Source: Rusavskia elegans (lineage: Eukaryota > Ascomycota > Lecanoromycetes > Teloschistales > Teloschistaceae). From it: a DNA stretch of 64,000 bases. Location of the stretch: NCBI GenBank assembly GCA_011316305.1, contig SAUG01000029.1, forward strand, positions 1 through 64,000, read 5' to 3'. Positions 1 through 10,275 of the stretch are shown in pieces. The position numbers and the translations under genes are program-made. The notes beneath the pieces are model-generated. The model was not told the origin of the DNA and ran no database searches. It worked only from the letters and a program-made list of their open reading frames with translations. The stretch's first letter is position 1. Each line of letters opens with the position of its first letter.

Positions 1-2
1 CC

Positions 3-641
3 GACAATAACGACTCCAATTCCGATTCCGATACCGACGACCCGAACTCCATCCTCAACCTCCGCCGTCGCGCCCAAACCCTCATCTTCCCCCCACCATC
101 CCATAAATCCCATCCTATGACCCTCACAAAACTCTGCCACCTCATGAACGATTCGGACAACGACCGTCGCAGACTTATCAATTGGACTTATCTCCTTCGC
201 GATCCTTCCCCGCCGTCATCTTCAACGTCGTCCTCTGCTTCCAAGCATAGTGTCAAATACGACGACAAAGGCCGACCAAGAGCAAAAGGTCCACAAACAC
301 TCGAATTCCGACAACATGAAGCCACCTTCGATGCGCGTGAAGTGGAGATGTGGGTGCGTTTTTGCGCGGAGCTTGTGAGGTGGGGGGAGCGTGGGGCTGG
401 GGACTATGCCCAACGATTCGGCGAGCAAAAGCATGGTGGACGCGCTAGTGCGATGATGGCGGATATGGAAAGGGAGAAGATGAGGGAGCAGGGAGAAGAA
501 GAGTGGTTCCAGATGTATTACGGGAGGGGGGAGTTGGGGATTGGGACGTTAGTTGAGGGGATGGGGTTGAGTGGGGAGATGAGGGGGTGGGTTGAGGGGC
601 GGGTGAGGTTGTGGAGGGGTGAGGAGGAGAGGGAGGGGTAG
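3..641 (+). CDS. Amidoligase-like protein, C-terminal part (5' truncated by window)
   Basis: The frame is open from base 3, continues through the ATG at 117 and stops with TAG at 639-641, so this is the 3' part of a longer gene whose start lies before the window. The visible 212 residues begin with an Asp/Ser-rich linker. They contain GPQTLEFRQHEATFDAREVE (centred near base 320) followed by a helix of the type MWVRFCAELVRW. That pattern, a Glu-Phe-Arg-Gln-His block before a helical tail, is what I know from the C-terminal end of fungal proteins annotated as putative amidoligase enzymes (ATP-grasp-like ligases that join amines to carboxylates). The catalytic core would be upstream, so substrate and activity cannot be judged. 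The last 60 residues are rich in Gly, Glu and Arg and look unstructured. The family call is by eye and moderately sure; the reading frame itself is solid. Confidence 0.65.
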   Translation, partial: DNNDSNSDSDTDDPNSILNLRRRAQTLIFPPPSHKSHPMTLTKLCHLMNDSDNDRRRLINWTYLLRDPSPPSSSTSSSASKHSVKYDDKGRPRAKGPQTLEFRQHEATFDAREVEMWVRFCAELVRWGERGAGDYAQRFGEQKHGGRASAMMADMEREKMREQGEEEWFQMYYGRGELGIGTLVEGMGLSGEMRGWVEGRVRLWRGEEEREG

Positions 642-1661
642 AGGAGGGGTGGGAAGGGAATGAAAAAGGGAGGGTGGAGAAGCCAGAGAGATTGGATGGA
701 GAAGGGAGGCCGCGAAGTTGGTGGAGGGAAGGGCTGTATAACCCTTGTAGCAACAAGGGCCTTTTGTACCATAGGTGTAGGATAGGTTAGACTTTCAGGA
801 CCAGGATCAATTTGGATAGCAATGATCTTCAACTCGTTTGCAACATCGATTATTTCAGTCATGGATGAAGGTGTCGTTGTATCCATAGATTGGATTGCTC
901 GATTCTTCCACCGGTGGTGGATGCAAGATTGGTAGCACGGTCCGGATCAAGTATCCGAATTCCAGCGAGAAAGAGTTTGTATCACGATCTATCGACATTA
1001 AAAACACAATTTTTATAGTAATTAACGTCCAGGCCTATGCCCACCCCGTGATTAATTTGATAATAGGCTTCTGTGAGATTCGACGTGATGGCATTAGTAA
1101 ATTAATTCGAGTGAGTTCTGACTTTATGCTTCGCGATAAGTACTTTTCTCGAAGGTGCATTCCAATGATGTTTCTCGAAACTCTGCAATGGAAAGGATAA
1201 TACGCATGTCTCTTGCTGTGGTACTCTTCTTCTGGTTGACAACTAGCGACCAACACCCTCCTCAGATGCCCTGCCGGCGAATGGCGAATTGGAATGAGCG
1301 TCCATGGTGTAGGTCCAGGATCATGCATCCGAGGAACTTGCTTGTTGGCTGCAACGGTTATTTGTAGAGAGCGTGTTTGGCAACGTGGCGTACGAAGGTC
1401 CCCCATACATGCCGGGTGGTTGTAGGGTGGGCAAATAAGGTACTTGATACCTCGGATGGTACTGATACGTAGATTGAATACCCGGCCAGGGCGGAAGATA
1501 CCTCGGAGCTCGCTAGCGGGATTTGGTGAAGAGATGGGCTCTAGGAGACAGCTAGCAACAACACAGCGTGCGGAGGGGCTGCAATCATCTGTTGTGCTAC
1601 AGATTAGGTAAGATCGAAGGAACATCCTGCAGCGATGACACACTTGGCTGTTGATGGCTAT
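642..1661. other. Intergenic region between convergent genes
   Basis: About 1.0 kb between the stop of the amidoligase-like gene (plus strand) and the stop of the aspartic-protease-like gene (minus strand). It should hold both 3' untranslated regions. Open frames exist on both strands but have no recognisable domain and no codon character of a gene. Bases about 960-1120 are AT-richer than the surroundings. I see no RNA gene or repeat. Confidence 0.5.
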
Positions 1662-3803
1662 TCAGAAGCTTCCATATCGCATTTTAGTGACTACAGCACT
1701 ATCCTGATATTCTTCGATATCGAAGATGGACGCATAGGTGTGGACTGGAGACACTGGACTCGCAGTCTCTGAAGCCTTCCCGTGGGTACGAGAAGGTTTG
1801 TTGTTTTCGTATGCGATAGACGGTACCCTTAAGCCCAAGAGAGGTCGTGAAGACCAATGGCTCTCATGTGGTATACGGGGTAGTGCTTTGTTGACATTGA
1901 TCCTCACTTGTGTGTGAGATGATGTCCTCGAAGCTCGTTTCGTTACACTTAGGTTTGTCCGAGTATCCTTGCTTGTCTGCGTGATGTGAAATGATCTTGT
2001 AGCATTGCGTGGTACGTTCCCGGTGCTGAGATGTCGTGTACTAGGGTCTTCCAACAAGTCACCCGAGGCACCACTTTGCGTTCTACTTGGACCTTTGACT
2101 GCTTGTCCGTGGCTGTCCCGCGTCGCCGGCACGAAAAGCTCATGACGAGGTGTTTCTCTACCATCTGCCAGCTCGGTAAGGTCGTTCCCTGAGCCAGACG
2201 GAGTTTGGCCATTCAGAAGCTCCAGGTGATATCCAGTATCCTGCATCTCTGGGATACTCTGGTGGCCTATCTCTTGGATTGGTATGTATGGTACTGGTGT
2301 TACTTCGTGAAGCGCATTAGAACCAATCAGCCGGTCGGTCAACGGTGCCGCAGATCGATGTTTACGCCACCTGAAGGTAAAGAAGAGGGCTAAGAATATC
2401 AACAGCAATGCGAGGATAGCACAGGCTGTGCTAATACCAATAGTAGCTTGGCGACTAAGACCTTCGCGCACACGGGGGGCTACGGTGGCATTCCAGGGAA
2501 TAGGAACAATGTTTGGCCTGGCTGTGTCATCGAAAATAGTCTGCGCCACTGTGAAATTTCTACGCTCGTAGTCGGTGACGACATACCTGCATATTCTCGA
2601 TCAGTACATCTCCAGCGATACTTTGCAAGAACGCTTACGCTTCCTGTAGAAATGCTCGCCCAAGGGTAGTTTGACTGTCGTTGCCTCGCCTCAAGGGGAA
2701 ATAGGAGGTGGCGTTTGGCAGTAGCGGCGGCTTCGCAGTCAGGTCGAAACTCTCGTAAGGGAGAACGATATCGACGGAGGGACCCGAAGTTTTGTCATTT
2801 GCCAGACGGAAGGTGAATGTAGGTTTTATGTTGGTTAATGTTTGGTGAAGGGCGTCATCTACGAAGTACAAATTGTTTTTCTTGTTGTAGACGAGGCCAA
2901 GCGCGGACTCAAAGGCCTTACACGCGTCCTCGGGGAGATATATATAAGGCACGGTCGAGTCGATGAATGCCAGTGTGGGTGATGGTAGCAAGCTGCTCAC
3001 GGAGCCATTGATGTAGGTGGATGTGATTGATTTGATTCCAACGACGAGGTCTCGGGCGACGTCCCCTGTCAGGCCGAAAGAGATATTTGTTGGAACGTAC
3101 TTCGAAATGTCCGAGCCGCCCAGGGTGAGACTGCCAAAGTTACCCTTAGATCCTATCGGTCGTCAGCAAGGCTCGCCTATGTCCAAGGATCTGTCCAAGG
3201 CTTCATACGATAGCGAGCTCCTGCGGTATAAGCCCAGCTCGAACTGGGAATCAGGTTTCGAGCGCGCAAAGCAGACAGAAAACTTTGCTGAGGCTGGGAG
3301 AAATTGGTGAGGTTCATTGGCTGCTGTTGAAGGCCGAAGACACCCGTATACCAGCGCTCTGTCTCGATGCCAGCGATAACCTGGGAGTCCAGGGTGGGGC
3401 CGCCGGTAGCATTGCTCAATCCCAGGGATATGGTGTCTAGGCCAAAGGCACCACTGTCATTGCGACCTAGGTTCTCCTCGAGAGCCAAAGTGAAAAGACC
3501 CAAGTCTTTCCAGGTGCTTGACTGGTTCTGGTTGAAGATTCCGGCGCGAGCTTCGCTGCAAGTGGACGATGGAGGGTCGCAGCCACCGGGGGTAACGAGC
3601 CATGTGGCCGATCCGGCTGTTGAAGGTAGCACACGGACGGTTTGCTCAGGGGTTCCCACGCGCAAGTCAAAGGTGGACCATTCACCGTCATCGCCTTCCC
3701 TGTGAAAAGAGTTGGTGACTTGTTCAGCAACTGGGATCAATGGAACTTACCACCACTGTGATGGCGCCCACGAGATAGGGGAAGGAAGCTTGGCATCAGA
3801 CAT
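1662..3803 (-). CDS. Membrane-anchored pepsin-like (A1 family) protein lacking the first catalytic Asp
   Basis: Four exons on the minus strand: 3803..3751, 3699..3209, 3152..2639 and 2586..1662. Introns of 51, 56 and 52 nt have GTAAGT, GTATGA and GTAAGC donors, CTGA-type branch points and CAG/TAG acceptors. The spliced length is 1983 nt, exactly 661 codons, giving 660 residues. The N-terminal lobe has WSTFDLRVGTPEQ followed by STAG at residues 44-47, where active pepsins carry DTG. The second lobe keeps an Asp in FIDSTVPYIYLP (Asp about 246). A LGRAFLQEAY segment near residue 350 fits the end of the A1 fold. Residues about 400-424 form one strong membrane helix, followed by a roughly 235-residue Ser/Thr/Arg-rich tail, probably cytosolic. 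No signal peptide is visible in the short first exon, so an upstream exon may be missing. Loss of one catalytic Asp argues for a non-peptidase surface or sensor role (inference). Confidence 0.8.
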
Positions 3804-4875
3804 CACGTGATATCTCTTGAATAATGCTTGGCGTTCTCTTCTCTCCCGACTACAACTGCTCGTTCTCCACCATTCTCTTTAACTGCAACAGTCACGACCA
3901 CCCTGCCTCAACAGAGGAGGTCTGCCTGCTTCTGCGTCCTTTCATTTCGGATCGTTTCGTTTCAATTTCGTTTCAACCTTCGTCACCCACTGCAGGCTGC
4001 CGAGCATCGACTCTCCATGCTGCGAACCTGGGCCGCCGACTCGCAAGCCTCTGCGACATCGATGGTTCTGTGCCGGTGGTACCGAACGCTTGTACACACT
4101 CCTGTAGTGACATGACGCACTCCGCCTGGTGCTATTCGTACCCGTACCGTCTGCGAATTCCATGTGGACAACAGGAAAGGCGCGCCCAAGGTCACGCCAC
4201 ATGCGAGCATCTTGCAATGCACAATGCCTTGCTGTGCCAATGCTACTGTCACCACAGATGACGGCTGTAAATGACCCACTATGTACTGCGTCGTCGCAAC
4301 CCAAGGCACAACATCGACAATACCGCAGTAATGTGTTGTGCCACGGTCGATGCTGAAGCGGTCTTATCAAATGAGCTCGAGTCCTTTTTTGCTGCCGGCC
4401 CCCATCAGCCGCGATTGATTCTTTCCATCCCTTTATCTCTGGCTGCCAAAATTATCACCTCCACCGCAACATAATACGAGACGAGACTTTTTTCCACGCG
4501 CTGCCTCGAATGTCGTGATTCGGCCCCCAGCTCTGATCTCCTATAGCAGCGGCAACATGGTGCATTCACTAATGGTCTTACCTATGGTTACAAGGATAAG
4601 TCGTGCACTGCTAAATATATCTGGCTATTTTCCAATCTCTGAACATGTGCGACATGTTCGCCTTCCCAACAGCGGCTGTGACGCCTGTTCGGAGATTGTA
4701 CAGTACCGCATAGCCTCCGCGAGGATAGCACGTTTCCATGGCCGTCGTCTCCAAATGTTTCATGCTCCCTAGCTTGGTGAACACTCGGGAAAGTGCCATA
4801 TATGTAATCCACCCGTGGACTCTTGCTACTTCCCCTTGAGTACCTCTGTCTTCGAAATCCCAAAGGAGCTTGATC
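3804..4875. other. Divergent intergenic region with two promoters
   Basis: About 1.07 kb separates the minus-strand aspartic-protease-like gene from the plus-strand secreted-protein gene, so both 5' flanks must lie here. Overlapping open frames on both strands (3824-4370) show no domain and no splice-supported continuation. A signal-peptide exon for the protease-like gene could lie at the left end; I did not find one with consensus splice sites. No repeats or RNA genes seen. Confidence 0.45.
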
Positions 4876-6066
4876 ATGACGTTCTGCGGCACAATCTGCT
4901 TGTTCTTGTTCTTCTTTGCACCGCTATTCGCTCGCGGCGATGACACCGTGTCTGTCCCAGATGAGTTCCCTACAATGCGATGTGATGGTGGGATTTGTGT
5001 ACTGAACACTGCTGGTACCGACTTCGAACTATCTGCCGAATTGCTGGAAAAGCATATCGGTCCGAACGTTACCATTATCAACACAGAAGAATACCATGGA
5101 GATGGCTTTTCGATTGGGAAAGGGGTGGTCGCTGTCAGGAACGCGGATGAGGCGGCCAGACTTAGCTCCGCTCTGCTGAATCGGACTGCAGTCCTCGACC
5201 ACACTGTTTATGTTAACCATGAAAACTCCGAGACACGGTTCACTCAAAGCATCGCCGACGCACAAGATGACGCTGTGATCGGTCTCGTGAACGTGGATCG
5301 GCCGATCCCCGACCCAGACACGCGTTTTGCAAGCCTAGAGCAAGACCCAATGCTAGGTGTCATTCCATCAGGTCTTCGCTCCGAGATAGATCCTGCATCC
5401 CTGATACCGTCCCCTACTGAAGGCTGTGACAACAGCAAATGTGTTCTGATTATTCCGGTAAGTATAGCAGTCGCTGTAGACCTTGATACTGGCTTCTGAT
5501 GTGTGGCTTTAGTCTGCAGAGGTCTTCTACTTTGGGCCAGATCCGACGAACACGGCCTGTCTTTCGGCCATTACGAGTCCGCCACCTTCACCTACGCTGC
5601 CTGAAGTGGACATGTATGAGTAGTCAAACCATAGTAAATGTTGCCGCTGACGCTGCTGCCTTCATCTAGGGATTCGACGTACGTTTACGTTGTGCATCCG
5701 GGTGAGCAATATTTCGACGAGTGCAGAGATTGGAAATGGGGTAAGGAGAAACCAGTGACCGTAAGCTACCGGCCCTGGGAGCTATCCACATTGGAGTATA
5801 GGCCCGGAGCGCCGCCAGTAACGAAAATCATGGATTTTGCAGATCTCCCATGTCCACCAACTGATGTGGCGGAGGTATTCGATCCCAGCGCTCCATACTT
5901 CCCGATCCTGATCCTACCTATATCTGGAGGCTACGGCACTATTGATGAGGGCCAATACGTCGAGAAGGGTTCATGTGAGGTAGCTGCTGTTAGAGATCCG
6001 CCAACGCGCGCCCTTCGTGTGGGACAAATCTCGGGCCCGAATGACGGTAGCGGTACGATTCCATGA
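4876..6066 (+). CDS. Secreted protein of unknown function, intact family member 1
   Basis: Three exons: 4876..5457, 5513..5613 and 5670..6066. Introns of 55 and 56 nt have GTAAGT/TTTAG and GTATGA/CTAG borders and CTGAT/CTGAC branch points. The spliced length is 1080 nt (359 residues). The ATG at 4876 was chosen because it opens a clear signal peptide, MTFCGTICLFLFFFAPLFARG, and because the paralogue at 9151 also starts MTF. The mature protein has conserved-looking blocks: VDRPIPDPDTRFASLE near residue 140, the exon-2 motif FGPDPTNTACLSAITSPPPSP, a PVTVSYRPWELSTLEYRPGA block, and FADLPCPP before a Cys-containing C-terminus. Cys residues occur near CDGGICV, GCDNSKC, TACL, FDEC and SCEV, which suggests disulphides. 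I recognise no domain. The layout (signal peptide, Cys pairs, Pro-rich linker) suggests an extracellular or wall-associated role. Related copies follow at 6878 and 9151. Confidence 0.75.
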
Positions 6067-6877
6067 GTCGAAGAACATGGTCACAAGAGTCACAAGGCTC
6101 AAACACAGCCGCGTTACTACATCACCTATCGGATCGACTTGATTATCCCCAAGATTTGGGACTAATCAATGCTTCTTCTTTCACAAACATTTAGCTAACT
6201 CCGGCTTTGACCTTCATGCTGCACGAGTTTCTCGTAATAGTAGTAATGGGAACGCTAGCCACCGGGGCTACTCCTCCCTGCAGTGATGTGGTTTCAAATA
6301 GCCATTACACAACGTCCGGTCAATACCCGTAAGCGGTTCCATCCTGGAAACTGTCGGACTGTGCCTCGACCGAGTAAGCTGTACCTATCACAAATATGTA
6401 GCCACGTACTGAATCCCATGACTCAGTATGTTGACAAGGCTGTGCACAAAAGAGTAACCTAAAACACATCGATGCAATAGGCGCCATCACAGTGCATACA
6501 CCATCATCTACCGTGGCAGAGTTGCTTCGACGCAAAAGCGCTGGCCCAACCACGCTTCACCGTTGGCCAAGATACATGATTAACTGACATCATTGCCTGG
6601 CTGATCGAAATCATTAACAACTGTGCCAATGGTTCTCAGGGCGGCACTGTCTCCTCTCAGCCTACGTTCATGTTCAAAATGTCTCACCATCTCCTGCAGT
6701 CTCCTAAGACGCAAAATCTAATTTCAAGAGGTAACTCGCCCTGCACGGGAAACGTCTGTTCAATTTCAAGGCCCCTTACTTCGGTATCTTAATAGAACGG
6801 GACTACACATAACACTTACGGAACGCTTGCTTCCTTGCCTGGTACACAACGAAGATATCCCAACAAGATCCGAAAAC
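6067..6877. other. Intergenic stretch, nothing clear
   Basis: About 0.8 kb after the intact secreted-protein gene. Only short frames without domains are present. It may hold decayed duplicate sequence, since the neighbours on both sides are paralogous, but I could not align it by eye to exon 1 of the family. Confidence 0.4.
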
Positions 6878-7131
6878 ATGTTGACGAAGACAATCTACTC
6901 GATGATCTACCTCTCTCTGTCCTACCTGGTCACAAACACGGCCTGTCTTCCCACCATTACAACTCCGCCCTTGTCCAGCTTTAATATTACTTATATTACT
7001 AAGTAAGGGCTTGTATCGACGAACCTTGGCGGCTGTTGGCGCTAATGTATCGTATCAGCGACTATGGAGTACCTGCTTCTCCTGTCAGAAAGATCACCAA
7101 GCTATTCGAAGATTACGGTAGAATTCCTTAA
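6878..7131 (+). CDS. Miniature member of the same secreted-protein family (candidate spliced 65-residue gene)
   Basis: Two exons, 6878..7002 and 7059..7131, are joined by a 56-nt intron with GTAAGG donor, GCTAAT branch and ATCAG acceptor. Splicing gives 198 nt, an ATG-to-TAA frame of 65 residues. It starts with a hydrophobic signal-like segment (MLTKTIYSMIYLSLSYLV), passes directly into TNTACLPTITTPP, which parallels exon 2 of the neighbours (TNTACLSAITSPP), and after the intron has PASPVRKITKLFEDYG, which resembles the PGAPPVTKIMDFADLP block of their exon 3. The intron sits where family intron 2 sits. The long exon-1 region and the C-terminus are missing. It could be a true small secreted peptide or a deletion relic that happens to stay open; intact splice sites and frame lean slightly to the former. 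Expression is unknown. Confidence 0.45.
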
Positions 7132-9150
7132 CCACCTTGCTCAGTGGACACAACAAGCTCAGGGTCTCTACCACATTTTGCATGCTCATGCGGCTGTCGC
7201 TGTCACCACTGTCATCATGTTCTACGCCTACATGTACTAGCCAAAGGAAGGGACCAAATAGTATATTTTCAGCAACTGGAGGTTCCATGAACCTTCTCCA
7301 CGTTCACAAAGTTTTAGTCGTTAATCGTCGCCTGGAAATTGAATAAGTGATATGCCACAAAAAGCTGCTCAACATCCTTGCAGCTCGCTTCTCTCCTTCT
7401 ACATCATGTGACATGGTTATGAATCACATTCCCTTTAATATTCCCGTGGCGGCTCAGTCTCGTCAACGGAAAGCTTCCCTACCGGTTAAGCTCGCTGAAT
7501 CTTCAATTCTATCCCACCAAAATCCATGACGAACTCTTACCCCAAAGTTGGCAAGTTACATGCAGGAACTCCCAACTAGAGACTGCCACTATTACTAATG
7601 CAAGAGCGAACATTGCGCCAAAACGCAGGGTTCCCACCTTACGCTACTTGCAAAATGGCCTGAAAAGCATTCTTTGCTTTCAAAACATTTTCACAAGTCG
7701 ATAAGCGCCTTGATGTAGTTGAGTGCTTAGATTCGGGAGTCTTAGCAATTTTAACGCTATAAGCGATTGGAACGCTTGGCAACTTGCTCCAATGATCCCT
7801 GCAATGTGTTCCTCAATCCCACTGCTCTTTAGCAGCAAGGCAACAAGACAACCACCCGATCTCCGGTGGATACTTTGCCTGCTTCGGTTTTGGTACTATT
7901 CTTATTCAATTCTGCATGCTGCGAGACTGTGCCTGACCCTGCGGCCCCCTGCGATGATCACATGTTCAACTGTGCCGCTCTCATGTAGTAACACCACGCA
8001 CAGCGACCTACGAAATTCGACCCAGCAATTTTCATACTTGCCTGAGAGTTACATGAATGCCTATCAGCCTCATGCGATCATCTCGTGTTGCATATTGAAG
8101 GACGGATTCCCATGCTTGGAATGCTGGCGTTCTCGATCCCAGCAACTTGAAACCTTCTTCACCTTTCGCTATTACCAAGCCCATTACTACCCTGACTCCA
8201 ATGGTCCCTGGGCCTACTTCTGTTCTGTCTCACATAAGGTATTCTACAACTTTGCAGGCTGCGAGACTGTGTATCCACACAGTACCCTCTGCAACAATAA
8301 TAACCCATGCCGCTCTCGAGAAGTGACACCATGCACAGCACATCAACGTAAAGCGTTTTTCAACTTGCCCTAAATTGACATAAGGGTATCTCCACTTCAT
8401 GCAACCTTTCCATAACGCACATCCAAGGACGGTGACCAAGCCAAAATAGAGTCCAGGAGCTGCTTGCATTGCACTACGCCTCACTTCCAAGACTGAACCT
8501 GTCGAAACGGGGATAGGAACACGGGTCGACCGCCGTATGCACTATACCATGTAGTGCACCAAAGTATCTACGGCAAAGAAGCGTACCTATCGACGCAGTT
8601 TGCCCTGCACTGTTCTAATGCCTCGTAATATTGTAGCGAAAAGGCATAAGTGCGATTTGGGACCCAGCCTCCGTCTTTGTTCGGCCGCATTCATGAGCCT
8701 GATCTGTTCCTTTTTGGAATTTTGGTGACCGTTTCAAACGCTGTGGCCACGATTGGATGACATACTACGTCAGTAACCGCTAATCGAATGCAATGAGCAG
8801 TGCCTTCAATTCCGTTCAACGGCCGCGGATCATTCACTCCTTTCATGAATTACATGATTCCTTCACAGATCTGGTTCGGTCAATATTCGATCGCTTGACT
8901 CTTATGTGCAATGTTACGCTAGAGACCCTGTCTCATCTCGGACTGCGTACGCTTGCTTGCCTTTCTCTGCAGTATGCTGAGGCGGAGATTACGCAGTATC
9001 ACGCAGTATGCCAAAAAAAAACTGCCTGTGTTTCAGCCTCCCATTCCCTCTTTACATTTTGACGCCTCCTAGACGGCTGTGTGGGCCAAGCAGCTTATAT
9101 ACGTGAGCTGTCTCCTGGTCCTTGCTCTCTTCCCTTGCAAGATGTCGACA
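7132..9150. other. Gene-poor stretch with a diverged tandem duplication
   Basis: About 2 kb between two family members. No frame here has a recognisable domain. The one thing seen is a diverged duplication: about 7905-8060 resembles about 8235-8390, annotated separately. The longest open frame (7723-8373) spans both copies and changes character along its length, so I do not call it a gene. The remainder is the upstream region of the 9151 paralogue. Confidence 0.4.
7890..8390 (+). repeat. Two diverged direct repeats (about 150 bp each)
   Basis: The segment around 7915-8060 and the segment around 8245-8390 share the block GCTGCGAGACTGTG, then CCGCTCTC about 60 bases on, then a CACCA(T/C)GCACAGC block and a similar T-rich continuation, in the same order. 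Spacing of about 330 bp indicates tandem duplication followed by divergence. Translated, one frame is Cys-rich in both copies (for example AGCETV and PCRSREVTPC in the second), which raises the possibility of decayed small cysteine-rich secreted genes. Both copies have stops or frame shifts relative to each other. Function unknown. Confidence 0.4.
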
Positions 9151-10275
9151 ATGACGTTCAATTCTAAGATTTATTTGTGCCTATGCCTTTTCGTCAAACT
9201 CTTCGTTGACTGTCAAACGACCGTGCCAACTCAAAGTCCCCTTCCGCTTCCGCATTGGGAGAAAGGATTGTGTCCCATCGATAGTGGCGATTCCATCCAT
9301 GGAGAACCATTGTCAGGACATATTGCTCCAGATGCCGTTATTATCAGCTTAGCTGATGATCCATACCTTTCACAGATCCCGCTTAAGGTTGGGGATCTCG
9401 TCGTGAAGACCGCTGAAGATATTCCCAAACTTGGCTCTGCCGTGCTAGCGACGGACGTTGTTCGTCTAAGAACTGTGCAGCGGTTCACTCGCCCTATTGT
9501 AAACTCGCACACTGGCGTAATAATGGGCGCCTTGATTGTGGAGCGACCAGTCCCGGATCCAGACATACGTTTCGAAAGCCTGGCAAACAAATCACTCCTC
9601 GCGGGAGTCCATAGGTAGATCCCGCATCTCTGATACCATCGCCTACTATAGGCTGCAGAACTGACGAGTGCGTCTTTATATATCCAGCAAGTCTTAAAAT
9701 ATTACATTTGGGCATTATACTCTCTAACAATCTCTTAGTCGGCGGACGTCCTCTATTTCGGCCCGGAGCCAACGAATACGGCCTGTCTTTCTGCCATAAC
9801 AAGTCCGCCACTTTCTACCACTCCGCCCCAGGAGACCATGTGAGAGAAATTGTCAAGCCTACGTTTTAGCGAGTGTATGATCTAATACTTCATTAGGGAT
9901 CCGTCTTTTGTCTACGTTGTTCTCCAACCTCCGCAGGTTTTTGATAGGTGCAGAAACTGGCTGGCTGGCGATGAAGGGCCACCAGTGACCGTAAGTTATC
10001 GATCGGAATACCTCTCCACGCTAGAATTTAGGACGGACGGCCCCCCAGCAACGAAGGCTATAAATTTTGCGGATCTGCAATGTCCGCCGTCAGACGTTGC
10101 ACAGATGTTAGATTTTGGGGCTCCCTATTCCCCGATCCTCGCCATAGAACCATTGATCTCTGCCCCGTGGTATGATCAAGAATGCGAGATTGCTGCTGTG
10201 AGGGACCCGCCTATTTACGGTAGGCGGGTGGTAAAGATATCTGGGCCGAAGGACGGTAACGATGGGATTGCATGA
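9151..10275 (+). pseudogene. Frameshifted secreted-protein paralogue
   Basis: Clear paralogue of the 4876 gene with the same architecture: exon 1 9151..9686, exon 2 9739..9839 (101 nt, identical length to the partner) and exon 3 9897..10275. The ATG at 9151 matches the partner's MTF start; one at 9142 is also possible. A signal peptide, VERPVPDPDIRFESLANKS, FGPEPTNTACLSAITSPP and FADLQCPPSDVAQML follow in the partner's order. In exon 1, around 9607-9622, about 19 bases present in the partner are missing, which shifts the frame and brings an immediate TAG at 9616. The summed exons are 1016 nt, not a multiple of three, and I found no alternative GT/AG pair that restores phase. The first intron would start with GCAAGT, a GC-AG donor. 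Either a recent pseudogene or a truncated product of about 155 residues. Confidence 0.65.

Noticed and set aside
445..886. Pro/Ser-rich minus-strand frames opposite the amidoligase-like gene
   Set aside because: They are antisense shadows of the Gly/Glu-rich 3' end of that gene.
1035..1643. Minus-strand open frame of 202 codons in the intergenic region
   Set aside because: No domain, erratic composition, overlaps expected 3' untranslated DNA of two convergent genes.
3824..4474. Several overlapping open frames between the divergent genes
   Set aside because: Frames on both strands of similar length without domains, signal peptide or splice support; better read as promoter DNA.
7723..8373. 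Single 216-codon plus-strand frame
   Set aside because: It crosses both copies of a diverged duplication in different phases, so it cannot represent one conserved protein.
9607..9738. Alternative splicing to rescue the frameshifted paralogue, with a donor at 9615
   Set aside because: Joining 9614 to 9739 still leaves the wrong phase, and the donor context is unsupported.
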